64,000 nt of DNA from Henricia sp. BOLD:AAB3569 (GCA_037783545.1 JBBELK010000298.1:372001-436000); one strand, 5' to 3'. Shown: positions 21,749 through 36,900, numbered from the stretch's first letter. Program-made: numbers and translations. Notes: a model not told the origin generated them from the letters alone.

Positions 21749-21929
21749 CTATTGGCTGTAATGTTCCAGATAGTAATAGAGAATTCCAACTTGCGTCATG
21801 ACGTCCGACATTCCCATCATCCCGTAGCCCGGGGCAGTGCTCTCCGACGCAGGGCCGATCAACGTGGGGCCAAACACTGTAGCCAAGTTGTGAAGGTGCA
21901 TCTTGTTCACTGCTTCGTTCTGGGCAATT
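21749..21929 (-). CDS. BCR: BCR exon 22: RhoGAP end and stop
   Basis: It encodes NEAVNKMHLHNLATVFGPTL, close to human KEAVNKMSLHNLATVFGPTL, with invariant Asn1045. A Gly/Met-rich loop and a final helix lead to EHYSQ and TAG. The human C-terminal PDZ ligand (STEV) is absent. Confidence 0.96.
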
Positions 21930-24900
21930 CTGCAGAAAATATATAGTATTTTCACTTAGTTATAGACAGATCCGGTAATTAAGGACTTCTTCCCTGAAGA
22001 GACCTGTTAAGGACCTGCCGGGACTTGAGATGGACGGGTGAGGATCTGTAGAAAGTTGTGATGGACTTGAGGACTTTTAGGGAGTTGTGATGGACTTGTG
22101 AGGACTTGCAAGGCTTGTGATGGATTCCTGAGGACTCGAAGGCACCTGTTAAGGGATTTGGAACTTGCAGAACTTGCGAAGAAATGCAAGGATTTGCGAT
22201 GGACTTGTGGGGACTTGGGAGAACTTGAAGATAGTAAATTGTAATCAATGATGTAACAGGAACTTGGACAGAATGCTAGGGCGTGTTTGTTTCATGACAG
22301 ATCCGAATCCAGATCCCGAGTTGTTTTACCGCGCAGAAACAAACGAAACTGCTCTCAACTCGGATCTCAAATCACGTGAATTGCAATTTATTTACCAAAT
22401 TTGTCCAATTTCTGTTACAAATTTCTCCTACTACATTCGTCGTAAATAAACAAGCAGCCTAAATTTGTTTGTATCGTGTGTTGCCTCTGAAAATTGAAAC
22501 GACACGGTTTTACTCACAAAAATCTTCGCGATGTTTACGTCGCCATTTTGGATCTAGCGCTGAACCATCTCTCGAGAAGGATTCCACAGATCACAAATCT
22601 CGATCAGGATGTGCGCGAAGTGAACGAGTTCACCTTGGTAATGCGCCGATCTGAATCTGGATCCGTCCGAAACAAACACGCCCCTAGACAAACATCTAAG
22701 AGCGCGTTCGCACTATCGCAGAAAAACTACACTTGTAGGCTGCGCATTGCATGAACTTTCAATCATCGATCTTTCCAAAATAGAAAATTCCCCTTCAGTG
22801 AATCGGAGCTTCTCTAATATCTCATTGGCTGCGTGTTAGGAAAGGTCAGTACACCGCAGTCAAAGTTCAACAAATTAGAACTTTGATTGCAGCAAACATT
22901 TTTTTTGGTTTTTTTTGCGTTGTGTTTGGCCGCGCACAAGCAGAAAATCAGCTTTTGTACAAACCAATGGCACAGGTGCGTGCAAGACCATTTTTGCGCG
23001 ATATTGTGAACGAGTCTTAAGACATCAACTTACTTCTTGAGATGGTTAAACATATAGAAGATGTTGCTCTTACTGGGGTCAGGAACCGACTTGAGCATTT
23101 CGAGCATAAATTCACGTTTGGCGTCGGGGTCAGCAAGACCTGTTATGAACAGAAAGGGGAGGAATATTGGTTGCTTTCGATGACGTAGAACATCCAGGAA
23201 TGTTTGGTGGTCAACAGTCTCGCGCGTACACGCGCGCACCAATAGACGCACATGAACACGCGTTAAAAATACTCACCAGCATATTTTCATTCGAAGATGC
23301 CGCACGCGGGCGTTGTTATACGTTTAAATTATTGAGCATGCACTCAGCTTGTAAAAACGAAAGTACTTTTACTTGATCGCGATGTTTACCCTGAAGAAAG
23401 GCGTTTTTATCTTTCTCAATACAACAGCCGCCATGGCTGTTGTATTGAGAAAGATAAAAACGCATAGAAGGTATAGAAGGTTGTAACATGTTGATTTAAT
23501 CTAATTTTGGGGTGCTGACTCCAAAAATTACAGTTATGAAGTTGTGGGTCATGAAAAATGCCCACCAAAATGGTGGATAAAAGGGGTGACGTCACCGGAA
23601 AGCAATCAATTGGAGAAATCTGATTAGCCCCAACACTCCTTAATCCTGCAAGATCAATATAATTTTACATACACCCTAGGAAGTTAGGGCTAGTGATCGA
23701 GGGCCACGTACGACTTTACATGCACTGTAAAATGTTGACACTTTATGGCACTTACAAAAAATGTTGATGAGTAGTATTTCAGGGGAGGAAGGTGGTCTTG
23801 AAAAATACTACAAACAGTAGTGAAAGTGCCGACAACTTAACGTCTGCCTCAATTAAAGGCTGTAGGTTCAGGCTTGATAATCAGAAATGAAAACGATAAA
23901 AAACAGAACTGGCACGTACAAATTTCCTTGTTGTACGCAGAATGTTGTATTAATAGTGCTCTTACACCCTGTTTACACTTGATCTTGAGCTCAGGATCAG
24001 CCCCGGATCACAAACTGAGTGTAAAGGCTCTCAGGACCAAACTAGCCCCGGATCAGACCCTGAGATTTTGGTCTCGCATTGGCGGAGGGTGCGATTTTGA
24101 GCTCGGGATCAGTTTGCAGTCAGATAAGGAATTCATCTTTACCGCATCCGCTCCACAGCCGTAGTTGGGGAAAAGCCCGCGAAATTCAACTGGCCTTGTA
24201 CACTGTACATGCACACATTGATCAGTACATACACACATAGAGCATGACCTTTGACTGCAACTTTTAGCACCATGCTCGAGATCAACTACAGAATGTAAAT
24301 GCGGCACTCAGGATCATAGCGGTTAACACTGACGATCAGGGGATCAATCTTGATACCGAGCTAGGGATCAGTGTAAACATGGTCTTATTATCAAAGTTTG
24401 ACTTTATTGCAAGATACGTACCGAGGCCGTCAACTAACTTGGAGTACAGAGCTTGGGTGAAGAGTGGTTCTGGCAACTCCCTGAAGTAGAGTTTGATGAG
24501 ACCCGCTACGGCGTGGATTTCGGCTTGTTTCAGACGGGGCACAAGGTGTCTACTGTCTGCAAGTTACGATGGAAACAAACGAACACAAAATGTATCAAAT
24601 TCAGTAGGTAGTTTTGAGTATTGTATAACAAAATGGCTGTTGTGGTTGCGGGTTCTTAATTCAAAGAAAATGGTACGAACTCACCGGTATGAACTCCTTA
24701 GCAACGGTGTGCGGGGGCCGCCATTTTATTCTGTTACTCTTTTGAACGTGTAGTTCGTGTTAAACGTAATGTATATAGAACTTGTAGTTCGTACACATCA
24801 ATGGCAATTGTACTGCAAATTCTAATTGGATGAACTTACTAATTTCAAATAATTTCTTCAGCCTCTGTATGTCAGCTGACGATCCCGAGATCCGATAGAT

Positions 24901-27900
24901 TCCCATCTCAGATATACCTTGGAACAAATGTCAGGAAAAGTATTCAATAAAAGCCCCATGACCAGTGTTGTACTCGAGTCTACCACAAGTCCCTGGGTCT
25001 TAACTCAAGTCACAAGCTATTCGAATGAACTCCAACAAAGATATTCTTTTGTGCGTGTTCATCCTTTGCTTCTTGTTACTGGACTCGTGACGGGCTTGTG
25101 CGGGACTTGTCACGGGCTTGTTATTTTATCGGCTCTGGACTTGTGATAGACTTGTGATGGACTCGACTCCAACTCTGCCCATCATTTGCAGTTACCCAAA
25201 AATTTACTTTTCGAGTTGACAAGAAAAATCTCACTAAAAGTGTTTTTGAAAGTACGACAAACACCAATTTTTATCGCGGCCGACCTACCTCTTGACTCCA
25301 CTTCCTCCACACAGAGTTTGACGATGCTTGGAATCTTGATTCCTTCCCGATGGCACAGGTTACTGATCCGCACTCCAAACACCCCAAGCCTCTTCTTGGA
25401 TTGGACACGCTTCAAGGCTTTCTCCGTGGATTCGAACCTCAAACCAACGTCAACTTCCAGCTGTGAAGTTGGAGCAGGACAGAAATCATGATTTAACTTC
25501 AGTGCCAAATTTACAAGGTGTATTCATAATAAGTGTGCAGTTTTATAAAGCACACATATGTGACCCTTTCTGGGTGAAGAGAGACAACTTATGGCAAAGT
25601 ACCTTGCCCAAGGACACATGCACCATAGTAGCGGCTGGGCTGTGAATCCACAACCATAAGCACTAAACAAGGTCTTGAGTTTGATGTGCTACAGTGGTCG
25701 GACATGCATGCTACTCAATACATTTTAGCATTAAAATTTTGTTACATGCACATGTACTACATGTACAAAATTGAAGGTAGAATTATTTGGTGAAGACATG
25801 CTAAAGCAATTTTTAACTTCCACTCATCAGCGCATTACGGAAGTACGGCACTAGACGCCAATCGACAACCACGTAAGTATAATGCTAAAATCGGGAATCA
25901 AATGTCACATTGCTAAAGTGCTGATTGGTTTTTAGCCATGGTTTTTAACATGGACGGTACCTTCTACGTAAATGAATTTTTGAAAACGTCCAACTTAAAG
26001 TTAAATATCTTACCTTTTCCATTTTTATGGTAATACTCGTTTCCTTCTTGCCAATCTCTGATCTTGTTAACTGTTTCAAAAATGAACAGGATATTGACAA
26101 ATTACGTCACATGTAATTTTATCACAAGATTTTCGATGACAATTTGAAATTCCTCAAAATTCCTTCAAATTATGTCACACACAGCCAAGGAGACCATCAC
26201 ATGTAGTGAACACCAGGCAGTCTGAGATCGGGACAGAACTCGCGACAGATCTCGCGACAGAACTCGGGTCTCGGAACGAACTCTGGGCGACCTCAGATGC
26301 ACTCGGGACGGACTCGGTTGACCCTACTCACCGTTTTTGCCCCCTTGTCAAACATTTCATCCTCCAACCCCTTGGTGTAGTCATAACACAGAATCCGCAG
26401 TGTTTGCGTCCCTTCAACTTCCAGTGCAAATTCTTCATCCCAAGTTGGCGTCTTGGAGTTCTCAGACTTCCTTGTACGTGCTCGAAGCGAAATGATACCG
26501 TAAGAATCCACCTCAACACAGCAGTAGATTTCTGTCGAGAAGGAGGTGCAGTATTTTTAACAATATGCATTTAAATTCTGTAAGCTCTGCAACAAAATTT
26601 AACTCGGTGAAAAACTCGGTGGTTGCACTTGCATTTTTATTTTTATTTTTTTTATGTTTTCTTTATATTTAATGGGTTTATTGAACCTTTGCATGAAGCT
26701 TAACAAGTGTGTTCTACCTAAACATCGAAATACATAGGTGGGTGGCACCATTGGCAGCTGACGACCAGAGACACCGGGTAATACCCTTACTCTTCATGAA
26801 AGAATGCTCTGGGATCTTTAAAGTGCGTTACGCAACACACTGGACCAACGGCTTTACATCCCTTCTGAAGGATGAAGCAATTGTGGTTGCATGCCGTGCT
26901 CAAGGGCACAGGTACCATGACCGGGAATCAAACCCGCAACACCAAGTTTTCACCGCTGTTGCCAATTAACGACCTAAACCACTCGGCCACGGTAAACTAA
27001 TTAGCAATCGTACTGTTTGAAGGCTTTTGTGGCAACTTACTTTTGAATTATTTATTTAGTTATTTATTTCATTTTACTTCGATGCCAATTGCAGATTGAT
27101 ATTTGAGGAAGAAATGTTCAGTTTTAGAGTCGGGAGAAAAACCCCAAAGCAAGCATGTGGGGGGAAACCCACGGGGTCTAGCAGGGACAGAAAACTCTAT
27201 CTATATAATGACCCAGACGGGATACGAACCAGGGCCGAAAAAGGTCAAAGAAAGGTGAGAAAAGTACTGGATGGAGAGAAACAAATCTACAAGAGCACAA
27301 ATGATCAACTACTTACGAGCCGGCACGGTGAGTCCTCTGGCTTTGTGAACATTCACATGCAAAGTTCCGAAGAGTAGTTCTTCCTCTACTCAGAAAACAA
27401 AAATGGGACCAACTTTAAACTTGGGAAAATCAGATTAATAAGCTATTAAACTGAGATTGGGCTATTTCATAGACATTGTTAACATTAAATAATTGAAAAC
27501 GTGTCTTTACTACAAATGTTACACACATAAGGCTAATTGGCTTGATATTAAGCTTTTGCTTACCGTCTTTGATAAGTATCGATCCAATGTTGTTGATCTT
27601 GCGGCCCTGAAAATAAGCAACAAATATTTTCATCCACGGGAATTAGCAATATTTATTATTATTATTATACAAAATGAAGCTTTTGTGGATACCGTGCGTT
27701 TCTGTTACTGTGCAGCACAGAGCCCCAATCTGATGTACGTCCCCGCTGGGCGCACAAAGCGTGCGCGTCATGGATTCAGTGAATGTACTGTGCATGTGTG
27801 CAAAGCGCACGCGAGTACGGCATCAATAAAATACTGTACAACAATAACAAAAGTGCATGCAGTTGTAAACAATGTTTTCAACTTTTCATGACTCGTGCGG

Positions 27901-30900
27901 TATTATACAAATACAGCATGGTTTGAGGGGAAGTCCCGAGGTGTAGGTCATACCTCCCGACACGAAGCGGAGGGAGGTAGTCAAGCTGACCTACACCAAG
28001 GGACCAGTAATTCCCACTACTTTCCAGAAATAAACCATGCTGTATTTGTTTTACTACACCTCACAGCCTTCGTAGATTTCGCATCTTTATTCAGCACAAT
28101 ATATTCAAGTTCTTCGTCAGTCAGTGACGGAAATCTAGCAGTAGTAACGTTAGTCGCAGACACCATTGTTGTTTATGAGCTGCAGAGGTCCGTACCATGG
28201 CAATAGGGTTGAATTAGTCTGGTTTCGTGAAGATTACAATACATTTTTTACGAGGCGGGTTCCAGAGGGAATTTTTGATGCTACGAGAAACAAATACAGC
28301 ACGGCAGCCAGTTGGATACTAACCGGGCTGACGTCACCTGGGCGCGTAGCATTTTTACTTCCCAATCGCGCAGCTGAATCGGCCAATGACGTGCTCCAAT
28401 TTGCTTATGAATATTTATGAGGTGTAGTTTATTCTCATATCACCCTCAAAGCCATCTAATAATATATAATTATTCCAAGCTTGAAAAACCAAAGCCGAGT
28501 GGAGGCTGTGATGAGTGACTTAGTAACTATGTTTACTCACCCTCTTGCATTTAGTGAGTAGCTTCTCAATATGGTAGGGAGTTAGCGACGGAGTGACTCG
28601 GCATTCTCTTTTGGCTGTTAATATTTCTTCCTTCCATTCAGACCGTTCGTAATCAGATGACATCAGCAGGGTGTAGGTCTATTGGAATTCAGTTTATCAG
28701 AACTAATCAATGTATGCACTTCACTAAGAGACATTGGCTTTAAAGATAGTATACATGATTGGTAAACTGTTACAAATAGTTTTATCCCCCTGTGTGATTG
28801 AAGATATGCATGATTAAAACCAACCTGAGCAAAAACCAGCTCCGTACTTCGTCTAACAGTCAAAAAGTCATTTCGCCCCAAAACCACTTCGCCCTGAACC
28901 ATTTCGCCCTGAACCACAGCCTGTGCAAGAAGTGGTTTTGGGGCGAAGTGGCATTTGGGCGATGCAGTGTTTGGACGAAGTAATTTGGGGCGAAGTGGTT
29001 TGGGGCGAAATGGCACTTGGGCGAAATGGTTTTGGGGCGAATTGAATCTTCGTCTCATGAGACGAAAACCAATTGTTTTACTCATTTCTCAAAGACTATA
29101 GCACTTCAGACAAAACCATTTCAGGGGAAGTTTTCTACGGTCATCATGTTTATATTGTGTAAGTTAGGCGTAAATCTGTGAACATTTCTGATTTTCGAGA
29201 TTACCAATGATGTATACTGCCTTTAAACACACACATGGGAAACTAAATGTTGATGTCAGGTTTCATATTGATGCTTTAGATGAGTATAAGAGAGTTTTTA
29301 GGGGTCGTCCAAATTTTTCAACATTGTTGCTGTCATACAGAGAGTATTTTTCAGGTCCCCCCCCCCCCCCCCCCCCCTCCCCCCCTCCCCCCAAACCCCC
29401 TAAAAAAAAAAGTACTTGTCAACATTTTTCTGGCAGTACCATGAAATGACAACATTTTACACCGCATGTAAAGTCAAATGATGAGGCCTTTGTCACCCCT
29501 CCCACCCCCACCCCGCCCCCCGCCCCACCTTCGTGCACTTTGTACGACCGTGAAAATGTTGACGATTTTGGACAGCCCATTACTGGGCATACGACAAAGG
29601 AGAATTATCTCCAAGAAACAAAACACATTGTGCTAAATATATGCAACATTATTTTCATATAATTAAAGAACAAGAAATATTACCCACTGAAAAGCGGATT
29701 CAAAGAATGGCGAATGCAGCAATGCATTGTAGTGAGGGGGAATGGAAAAAGGGCACTACACTGACCTTTCCATGATGATGGTAGAGGTGTAGAGGGAGTT
29801 TGGGGGATTCTATGATCAGAGCACCCTCCTGAAATAGAGAAACAGTCATGAGTGCATTAGGTCTTAATTTGTAATCAATAATATACAAATAATGAATGTT
29901 TATGAGTTTAATGGTACACATATTTTCATGAGTTGAAAGATGGAATGTTCCATTCAACGAGGCGGAGCCGAGCTGAATGAAATAATTCCATCTTTCAACA
30001 AATGAAAATATTTGTTCCATTGAACGAAACATCCATTTTTTGTTTTATATAACGCCCAAGGAGATCATTGTCATTTGATTGGAGAACATCTGATAGCCTA
30101 AGAATATGAAAAAAAGTAATCTGACATCCCCTCGCATCACAATGACCGAATCCGACTCATCTATCACACGCGCGTCTCAGGCAATTAACGCATCTGCTTC
30201 AGCGTCGTGCAATGTCGCGCGTACACTAACACGCGCTTGCAGTAAAAAATGCATGCAGTGCGCATGCCACGCAATGGAAACAGGCGCGCCGTCCAATGGA
30301 AAACTTGTATGGAACAAAAATGCATGTTTGGTGACGTAGCATTAAAGAGTTAAATTATTTAACGCCATGTGACCTGCTATCGTCCAATCAAATGACAGGG
30401 ATCTACTCATAGGATTGAATGACAAACATTGCCAGGTAAGTGTGCATAAACTTATGACACGGAAGTAAACTCGGCAACTTTTTCACAAATAGTTCGGGTG
30501 TCAATCTTTCAGAAAAACAAAACAAAAAGCTGGCAAACGGGAATAATCTTTTGGATTCTCTGCCATGCAAAAACCCACACAAACCCGACATCATGACATG
30601 ATATCGTCATCACCAATTTACTACATTTGCTGCAACTTTTCGTAAATTTTGATCACAAAATTTATGATGTCAGATCCATGTTTGCATTCATATTCGTACA
30701 AAGATGAAAAAAAAAACCCAAAAACCAAAAGCAAAGTTTACGTTTGTTGCCAGTTCTTTCCTCTTCGCTTCCAGTGTTTTCACCAGTTGTTTACTCTGCC
30801 TCTGTAATGTAAACAAATACATTTTCATTTGTCGCCGATTAATAAAAATACCTTTATTAATACTTACAAAAAGCAAGCAACGTACTCTAGACGATTCAGA

Positions 30901-33900
30901 TTTGACAAGGGAAGTTCCGATGATTGCCAGTGAATTGTTTGAAATAATGTAGGCAAATTGTGCTGTGCAAACTTCCGGCCAATGCCGTGATAGATTTCAA
31001 CAAGGGATGATAAACTACACATAAAAGTCATTACAAGATGTTAAAATATTCATTATAAAATATTAAAATTGCAAAGCTCATTAACATGTCAAGTCTTCGT
31101 GCGTTTTTAAATTCTTTTTTTTCAAAGCTCCTAAGCTTTCACCATAAACTTCACTGTATGTTCCCCTTTTTAAACAAAGAAATAATTTTAGCAGTCACCA
31201 TCCCAACTCCATCAAACTCCAATACCAAATATAGCTCAATTTTAAGACTTGGTTCAGCAAAGGTTAACAAGCATTATTAAGCATAGTAAGCCCCAAATAA
31301 TAGACCGATCATGTTAGCCCCTCCTACGCAGAAACGTATCCAGCAACTTTAAAGTTCTCACAATCAAAAACATGTGGATCACCACTGTCCTTGAAAATGA
31401 TTGGCTACTGGAAACTGAGGGGCGTGGTCTATGGATCGGTCTAAGGTCAAAGTTGAGGTTTATGTTAAAATCAGACATGCAACTCTTCGAGTGCGAAAAT
31501 CTACACTCGAATTCTTTTAAAATGCGGAAACGTTGTGTGTCAGTAGCATTATTATTACCTGAAATAGGAATAGAAAGTAATTAGTACAAGGAAAAACTCA
31601 ACAAAGTGTAGGGCTGCAAGGAAAGATGCTGAAATTAATGTGCGTAACAAAACACAAACTGCCTAACGACAAACTAAACAAAACCACAACAAAGTAATGA
31701 GAGAGGAAAGGGAAACACAAATGCTCTTGAGTAATTCACTGTGATTGATTTCACTTTTGCACCGACACGTGACAATTATTAAAGGAGCTTTGTTCAGATT
31801 TTTTCCAAAAAATTGATTTTGTTTTAACCTAAGAATCATGTAAAATATCTCCCCAAAATACTATCCATGGGAAGAAAACAAAACATTTGCAATCTCCAAT
31901 CTCACTGCTTTATGTAACTGGATAAATTAGTTTACAAAACATCAGTAGTTTTTTTTATGATATCCTTGAAAATATACAAATAGACTATGTAAGTTGACTT
32001 CGAGAACGCACGAGACCACTGTTATTTCCGTGCACAAGACCCTATCTCTTCAACGCACATCGCGAGCGAAATTTATGGATTATTTTGTTTACGCAGGTTT
32101 TTGTAAACTCACACGGCCCAAAACGCGTATCTCTAAATAAAATCTTGCATTTCAATTAATGAAGTGGGGTATATATTCAAAAATAATGTGAAAATTCACG
32201 ATCTTTTCTGAGCCGACAATGTCAATCTTTGAAGATCATAAACTACATGCAGCAAAAGATATACAACACGCACGGCAGCCGACGTACAGTGTACATGATA
32301 CAGTATGCATGTACATGTACGTGCACAGTTCATCGATCGCATCGAGCGCTAGCGATAGTCGAAACGCCATCTAGAGTGCCCAAGTTCGAAGCATTCATTT
32401 TCACATGAATCCACACTTGGGTCATCCATTCAAAATTGGATTAGGAATATGCCAGCAGGGAAATTTATTCAGGTCACGAAATTTTAATTAATTTTTATCG
32501 TTTTGGGAGATAATTATGCATGTATTATATATTGTAAAAAAACCATTTTAGTTACCCGATTCACATTCGGGTCGGATGTAGACTTAAGATTTGGACAGAA
32601 AGATTTATACACAAAAAAGAAAATTTCGCCCGTGTTATAGGAATAGGTGTTTCAGTCGTGTTGTGCCCGGAAGCTCAGATTTGACCTTTGCCGCGAGACT
32701 TACATAGTCTATTGAGAGCACAAGTTTCAGAATGGGAATGAGAAAAATATGACAAATGATACTATAAAAATGGGGGAGGTCAAAAATGTGATCTGGACAC
32801 GCTCCTGCACTTTGGTTTAAATTAAAGCAAAAAGAAAAGGATAGGAATAGCTCGTTATAAAAATGTGTTCAAAAGACAAGTGGTGCGAGTTTTTTATGTT
32901 TATTTTTCCTCAAATATTTGAGCTGTTATTGCAGTTTTTGTATGATTCTATGATTTTCCACAATAGCAAAATACCAACTCAGCAATGCAAATCTGTGTTC
33001 CTGCAAAAAAGTATCCCATGCTCATTTGAAATTTTCCAGAATTGAAATAGTTAGTTCTCCATCGTTAATACCCATTATTATTGAGTTAGGAGTTAACTGG
33101 AACCCAGACAAGCCCCCCTTATTCACTGTGAATAGCAACCATAGCCTTTTGCATCTAAAAAGAAAGATAGAATTATCTGTTAGTAATTCAAAGGCCGTTT
33201 AGAATTATCAATCATTTTAAAATTTGGACAAACTTTGGGTCGGTTGGTCAAGAAAAGTAATTGAAAATAAAATATCACTTTTTCATTTTAGAAATGACTA
33301 AATTTTATTTGCGCTTTGAAGGCAGCTTGACTTGACTTGGGATTTAAATGCAGTTTGACTTGACTTGAGACTCGAAAGCAGTTTGACTTGACTTGGGACT
33401 AAGCAGTTTGACTTGACTCGGGACTCAAAGGCAGTTTGACTTGACTCGAGACTCAAAGGCAGTTTGACTTGACTCGAGACTCAAAGGCAGTTTGACTTGA
33501 CTCGAGACTCAAAGGCAGTTTGACTCGACTTGGGACTCGAAGGCAGTTTGACTCGACTCGGGACTCGAAGGCAGTTTGACTCGACTCGGGACTCGAAGGC
33601 AGTTTGACTCGACTCGGGACTCGAAGGCAGTTTGACTCGACTCGGGACTCGAAGGCAGTTTGACTCGACTCGGGACTCGAAGGCAGTTTGACTTGACTCG
33701 AGACTCAAAGGCAGTTTGACTTGACTCGAGACTCAAAGGCAGTTTGACTCGACTCGAGACTCGAAGGCAGTTTGACTCGACTCGGGACTCGAAGGCAGTT
33801 TGACTCGACTTGGGACTCGAAGGCAGTTTGACTCGACTTGGGACTCGAAGGCAGTTTGACTCGACTTGGGACTCTAAGGCAGTTTGACTCGACTTGGGAC

Positions 33901-36900
33901 TCAAAGGCAGTTTGACTTGACTTGGGACTCGAAGGCACTTTGACTTGACTTGGGACCCGAAGGCAGTTTGACTTGACTAGGGACCCAAAGGCAGTTTGAC
34001 TTGACTTGGGACCCAAAGGCAGTTTGACTTGACTTGGGACCCGAAGGCAGTTTGACTTGACTTGGGACCCGAAGGCAGTTTGACTTGACTCTTGAAGGCA
34101 GTTTGACTTGACTTGGGACTCGAAGGCAGTTTGACTTGACTAGGGACCCAAAGGCAGTTTGACTTGACTTGGGACCCAAAGGCAGTTTGACTTGACTTGG
34201 GACCCGAAGGCAGTTTGACTTGACTTGGGACCCGAAGGCAGTTTGACTTGACTCTTGAAGGCAGTTTGACTTGACTTGGGACTCGAAAGCAGTTTGACTT
34301 GACTTGGGACCCGAAGGCAGTTTGATCCGACTTGAATGCATTTAGACTTTATTGACTTGAAACTCGAAGGCAGTTTGGCTTAAGGGAGACTCGTTCCAAC
34401 CTTGCAAGTCATAAAGAATGCCACAAATGGTGTTCAGTTTTTGACATGAATCTTTATGACCTAAATGGCCCTGTGTTGATTACAACTACATTAATTCTTT
34501 TTGCAACTGATTTGCTGTGACTAGTTGTTGATTTTCCCCCAAAAAACCTAGATGTTAGGAAACAATTCTGAACGGCCTTCAAGAGAAATTTGGAGAGAAT
34601 TAGAGAGGAGGAGTTGTCAAGGAGATACAGTACCCTGCCGGTGGAGTGTAGTCGGAATGAACCACTGGGACTGGAAGGCTGGAGGAGGAAGGGATGGAAC
34701 ATAAAGACAGACAGAGAGGGGAGGGTTAGAAAATGGACAATCTGACAACCACGGTCAACAACAGGGCTGCGTTCCACTTATGCAAACGTTTGCAAATGTT
34801 GGCAAAGTTGGCCAACAATTTTGAGTGGAACGAATTGTGCGCCACCAACGTTGGCCAACAAACGTTTGGGTTGTCCGCAATCATTTCAAAATGGCACTAG
34901 CGACATGAAATATGACAAACAATGGTTTCCAGTTCTGGAAAAAAAACCAAATAAATCGCACCTCAAGGTTTTTTTCCCTTATCGTTGGCGATACACAATC
35001 AATTGCAACGTGGCACATTTCCTCAAACATTTGGTAAGCAGCGGCGAGCCACATTATAAAGTCCCTACGACTGCTGGGACTGTGGGCGCCGCCATCTTGA
35101 CAACATATTTTGGAAAACAATTCATTCCACATTGTGCAAAACATTGGCGCCAATATTTGTTAACGTTCGCCCAAGTGGAACGCAGCCCAGGCTATTGGTC
35201 ATAGGAGTATCATGGCCGAGGGGTCTTGGGCCAATTTCATAATGAGGTACTATGGCCGATTGATTTAGGCTGCAGGATTCCAACACTCGTATGAAAACGT
35301 GATGTTACGGGTTCTATGGTCTATGAGGCCAAACGGCTGTTCTGAACTATTTCTTCATTCAATAAAGTTTTTGGGAAGGCTTTTAGCATGCAGTGCTGAT
35401 TACATGTAGTTACATTGGAAAAAAGCGAGGCATTTACTATTAAGTAATATCTTTACCCTCTTCTAAACTAATTCTACAGGTTACTCGACCTTCTCATACA
35501 TGAATATCCAAATATAAGTGGCCTTTGTGATCCCAGAATTAGAAATTATTAACTTCTGAATTTAAACATTCAAACAAAACATAAACCCCCCAAAAAGTCT
35601 GTAAAAACAGTTTGAAATCTCACCGTTCCAGAATTAGTCTCCTTCCGGATGGACGATTTTAAGTCCGCAATGGACTTTTTCAAGTTGTCCAAATCTTCAT
35701 CCGACCGGCTGGTAAATTTGGCCGGGGCTGTCAAAAACGACAAATTAAATTTTCAGTATGAATCCATGATTTTTTAGGGAGAGTAACCCAGGAACCGCCG
35801 GGGTGAATTAATTTAATGGACAAATTAAGTTTGGGAAATCTAGATGCAGTGAAACACAACTTTGCTCCATCGGGATTCGAACCACGGACCTTGTGCTAAT
35901 AACATGCAGATGCCCTACCAATTGAGCTATGAAGCCAACAGGTGGTCGCGAATCACAGTATTGCAGTTGTTCCTCAATGATTGGGATTGGTTATCACGTT
36001 AGCTTAGCAAGCCCTACAGAGGGATAAACCCTTCAGTGAGATAACCACTCCTCCCAGAGATCACTTAAGATATGCCCCAAACCTCTGCCAGGCTTGCCTC
36101 AATTATTTAGGTATGAATTGATCACTCTTAGATGACGTCACTTCTTACAAATTGTCACGTGCATCAGGATTTTGAGGGTAAATTTTTATGGCGCGCATTG
36201 GCTGTGCCGTATTTCGAAAAAATTTCAAGCAACACGCACACGCGTTTGGAACATTTCTAGGGTGTGCATGCACGTACTTGATGGCGTTTAATACGCAGTA
36301 GCATTTTTCCTACGAAGAAGGCGTCTGTGAGAGTGGTCAATAGGTGATTTTTTTTTAGGACAATGACCCAGGAAAAGCAGTAGGTTTATCTTGCCTTAAC
36401 ACCAGAACTGATTCATAAATTAATGTGATTATGAAGTTTGAGTGTAAACTGGCCTAAGGGTGCTTAATAATTACAAAAATATGCCTTCTGAAAGTGCCCC
36501 AACTTCCAATGTCGGAGGATTAAAGGGGCATTCCAAACAGTGATGTCCAACACTATAAACATTATTCTTCACAGATGGATGCATACCGTCAGATCTTTCA
36601 CTGGGCGTCAGCGACAACTCTGTGAGTGGAATGTACCATTGACAGTCGTAGTGTGCTTTATCACGGTGAAACATGCCACTGCGCAGGGAAACATAATAAG
36701 AAAGTTAGTCAAACAGTCAGTAATTAGGGCTGCGCCAAGTCAATTCGAACTATTCAAATATTCTGACCAAGTGTGCGATCGAATATCGAATATTCGTTTA
36801 GCCTGATTTAGTCATGATTTACTAGGTGTAAATTCTCGAATTGGCCTGCACGTATACCGTAGAGTAAATTTCAATGGTCAATCTAGAAATGCAAAAATTT

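Larger units (their letters stand above)
30802..35623. other. BCR intron 10 (4.8 kb)
   Basis: It contains the 28-bp minisatellite (33316-34380) and the GGGCTGC-ended element (34764-35188). The span 30960-33300 is AT-rich with no feature I can name. Confidence 0.8.

Noticed and set aside
26014..26070. Alternative frame of BCR exon 17 reading IRDWQ, like human DRDWQ
   Set aside because: It exits in phase 1 and would hit a stop at once in exon 18. The phase-0 frame aligns with the C2 strands and continues cleanly.
29207..29449. Proline-rich plus-strand open frame
   Set aside because: The prolines come from the C-rich low-complexity tract.
33481..34341. Long minus-strand open frames rich in Ser, Gln and Val
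   Set aside because: They are translations of the 28-bp minisatellite in BCR intron 10; the 28-residue period and frame cycling explain them fully.
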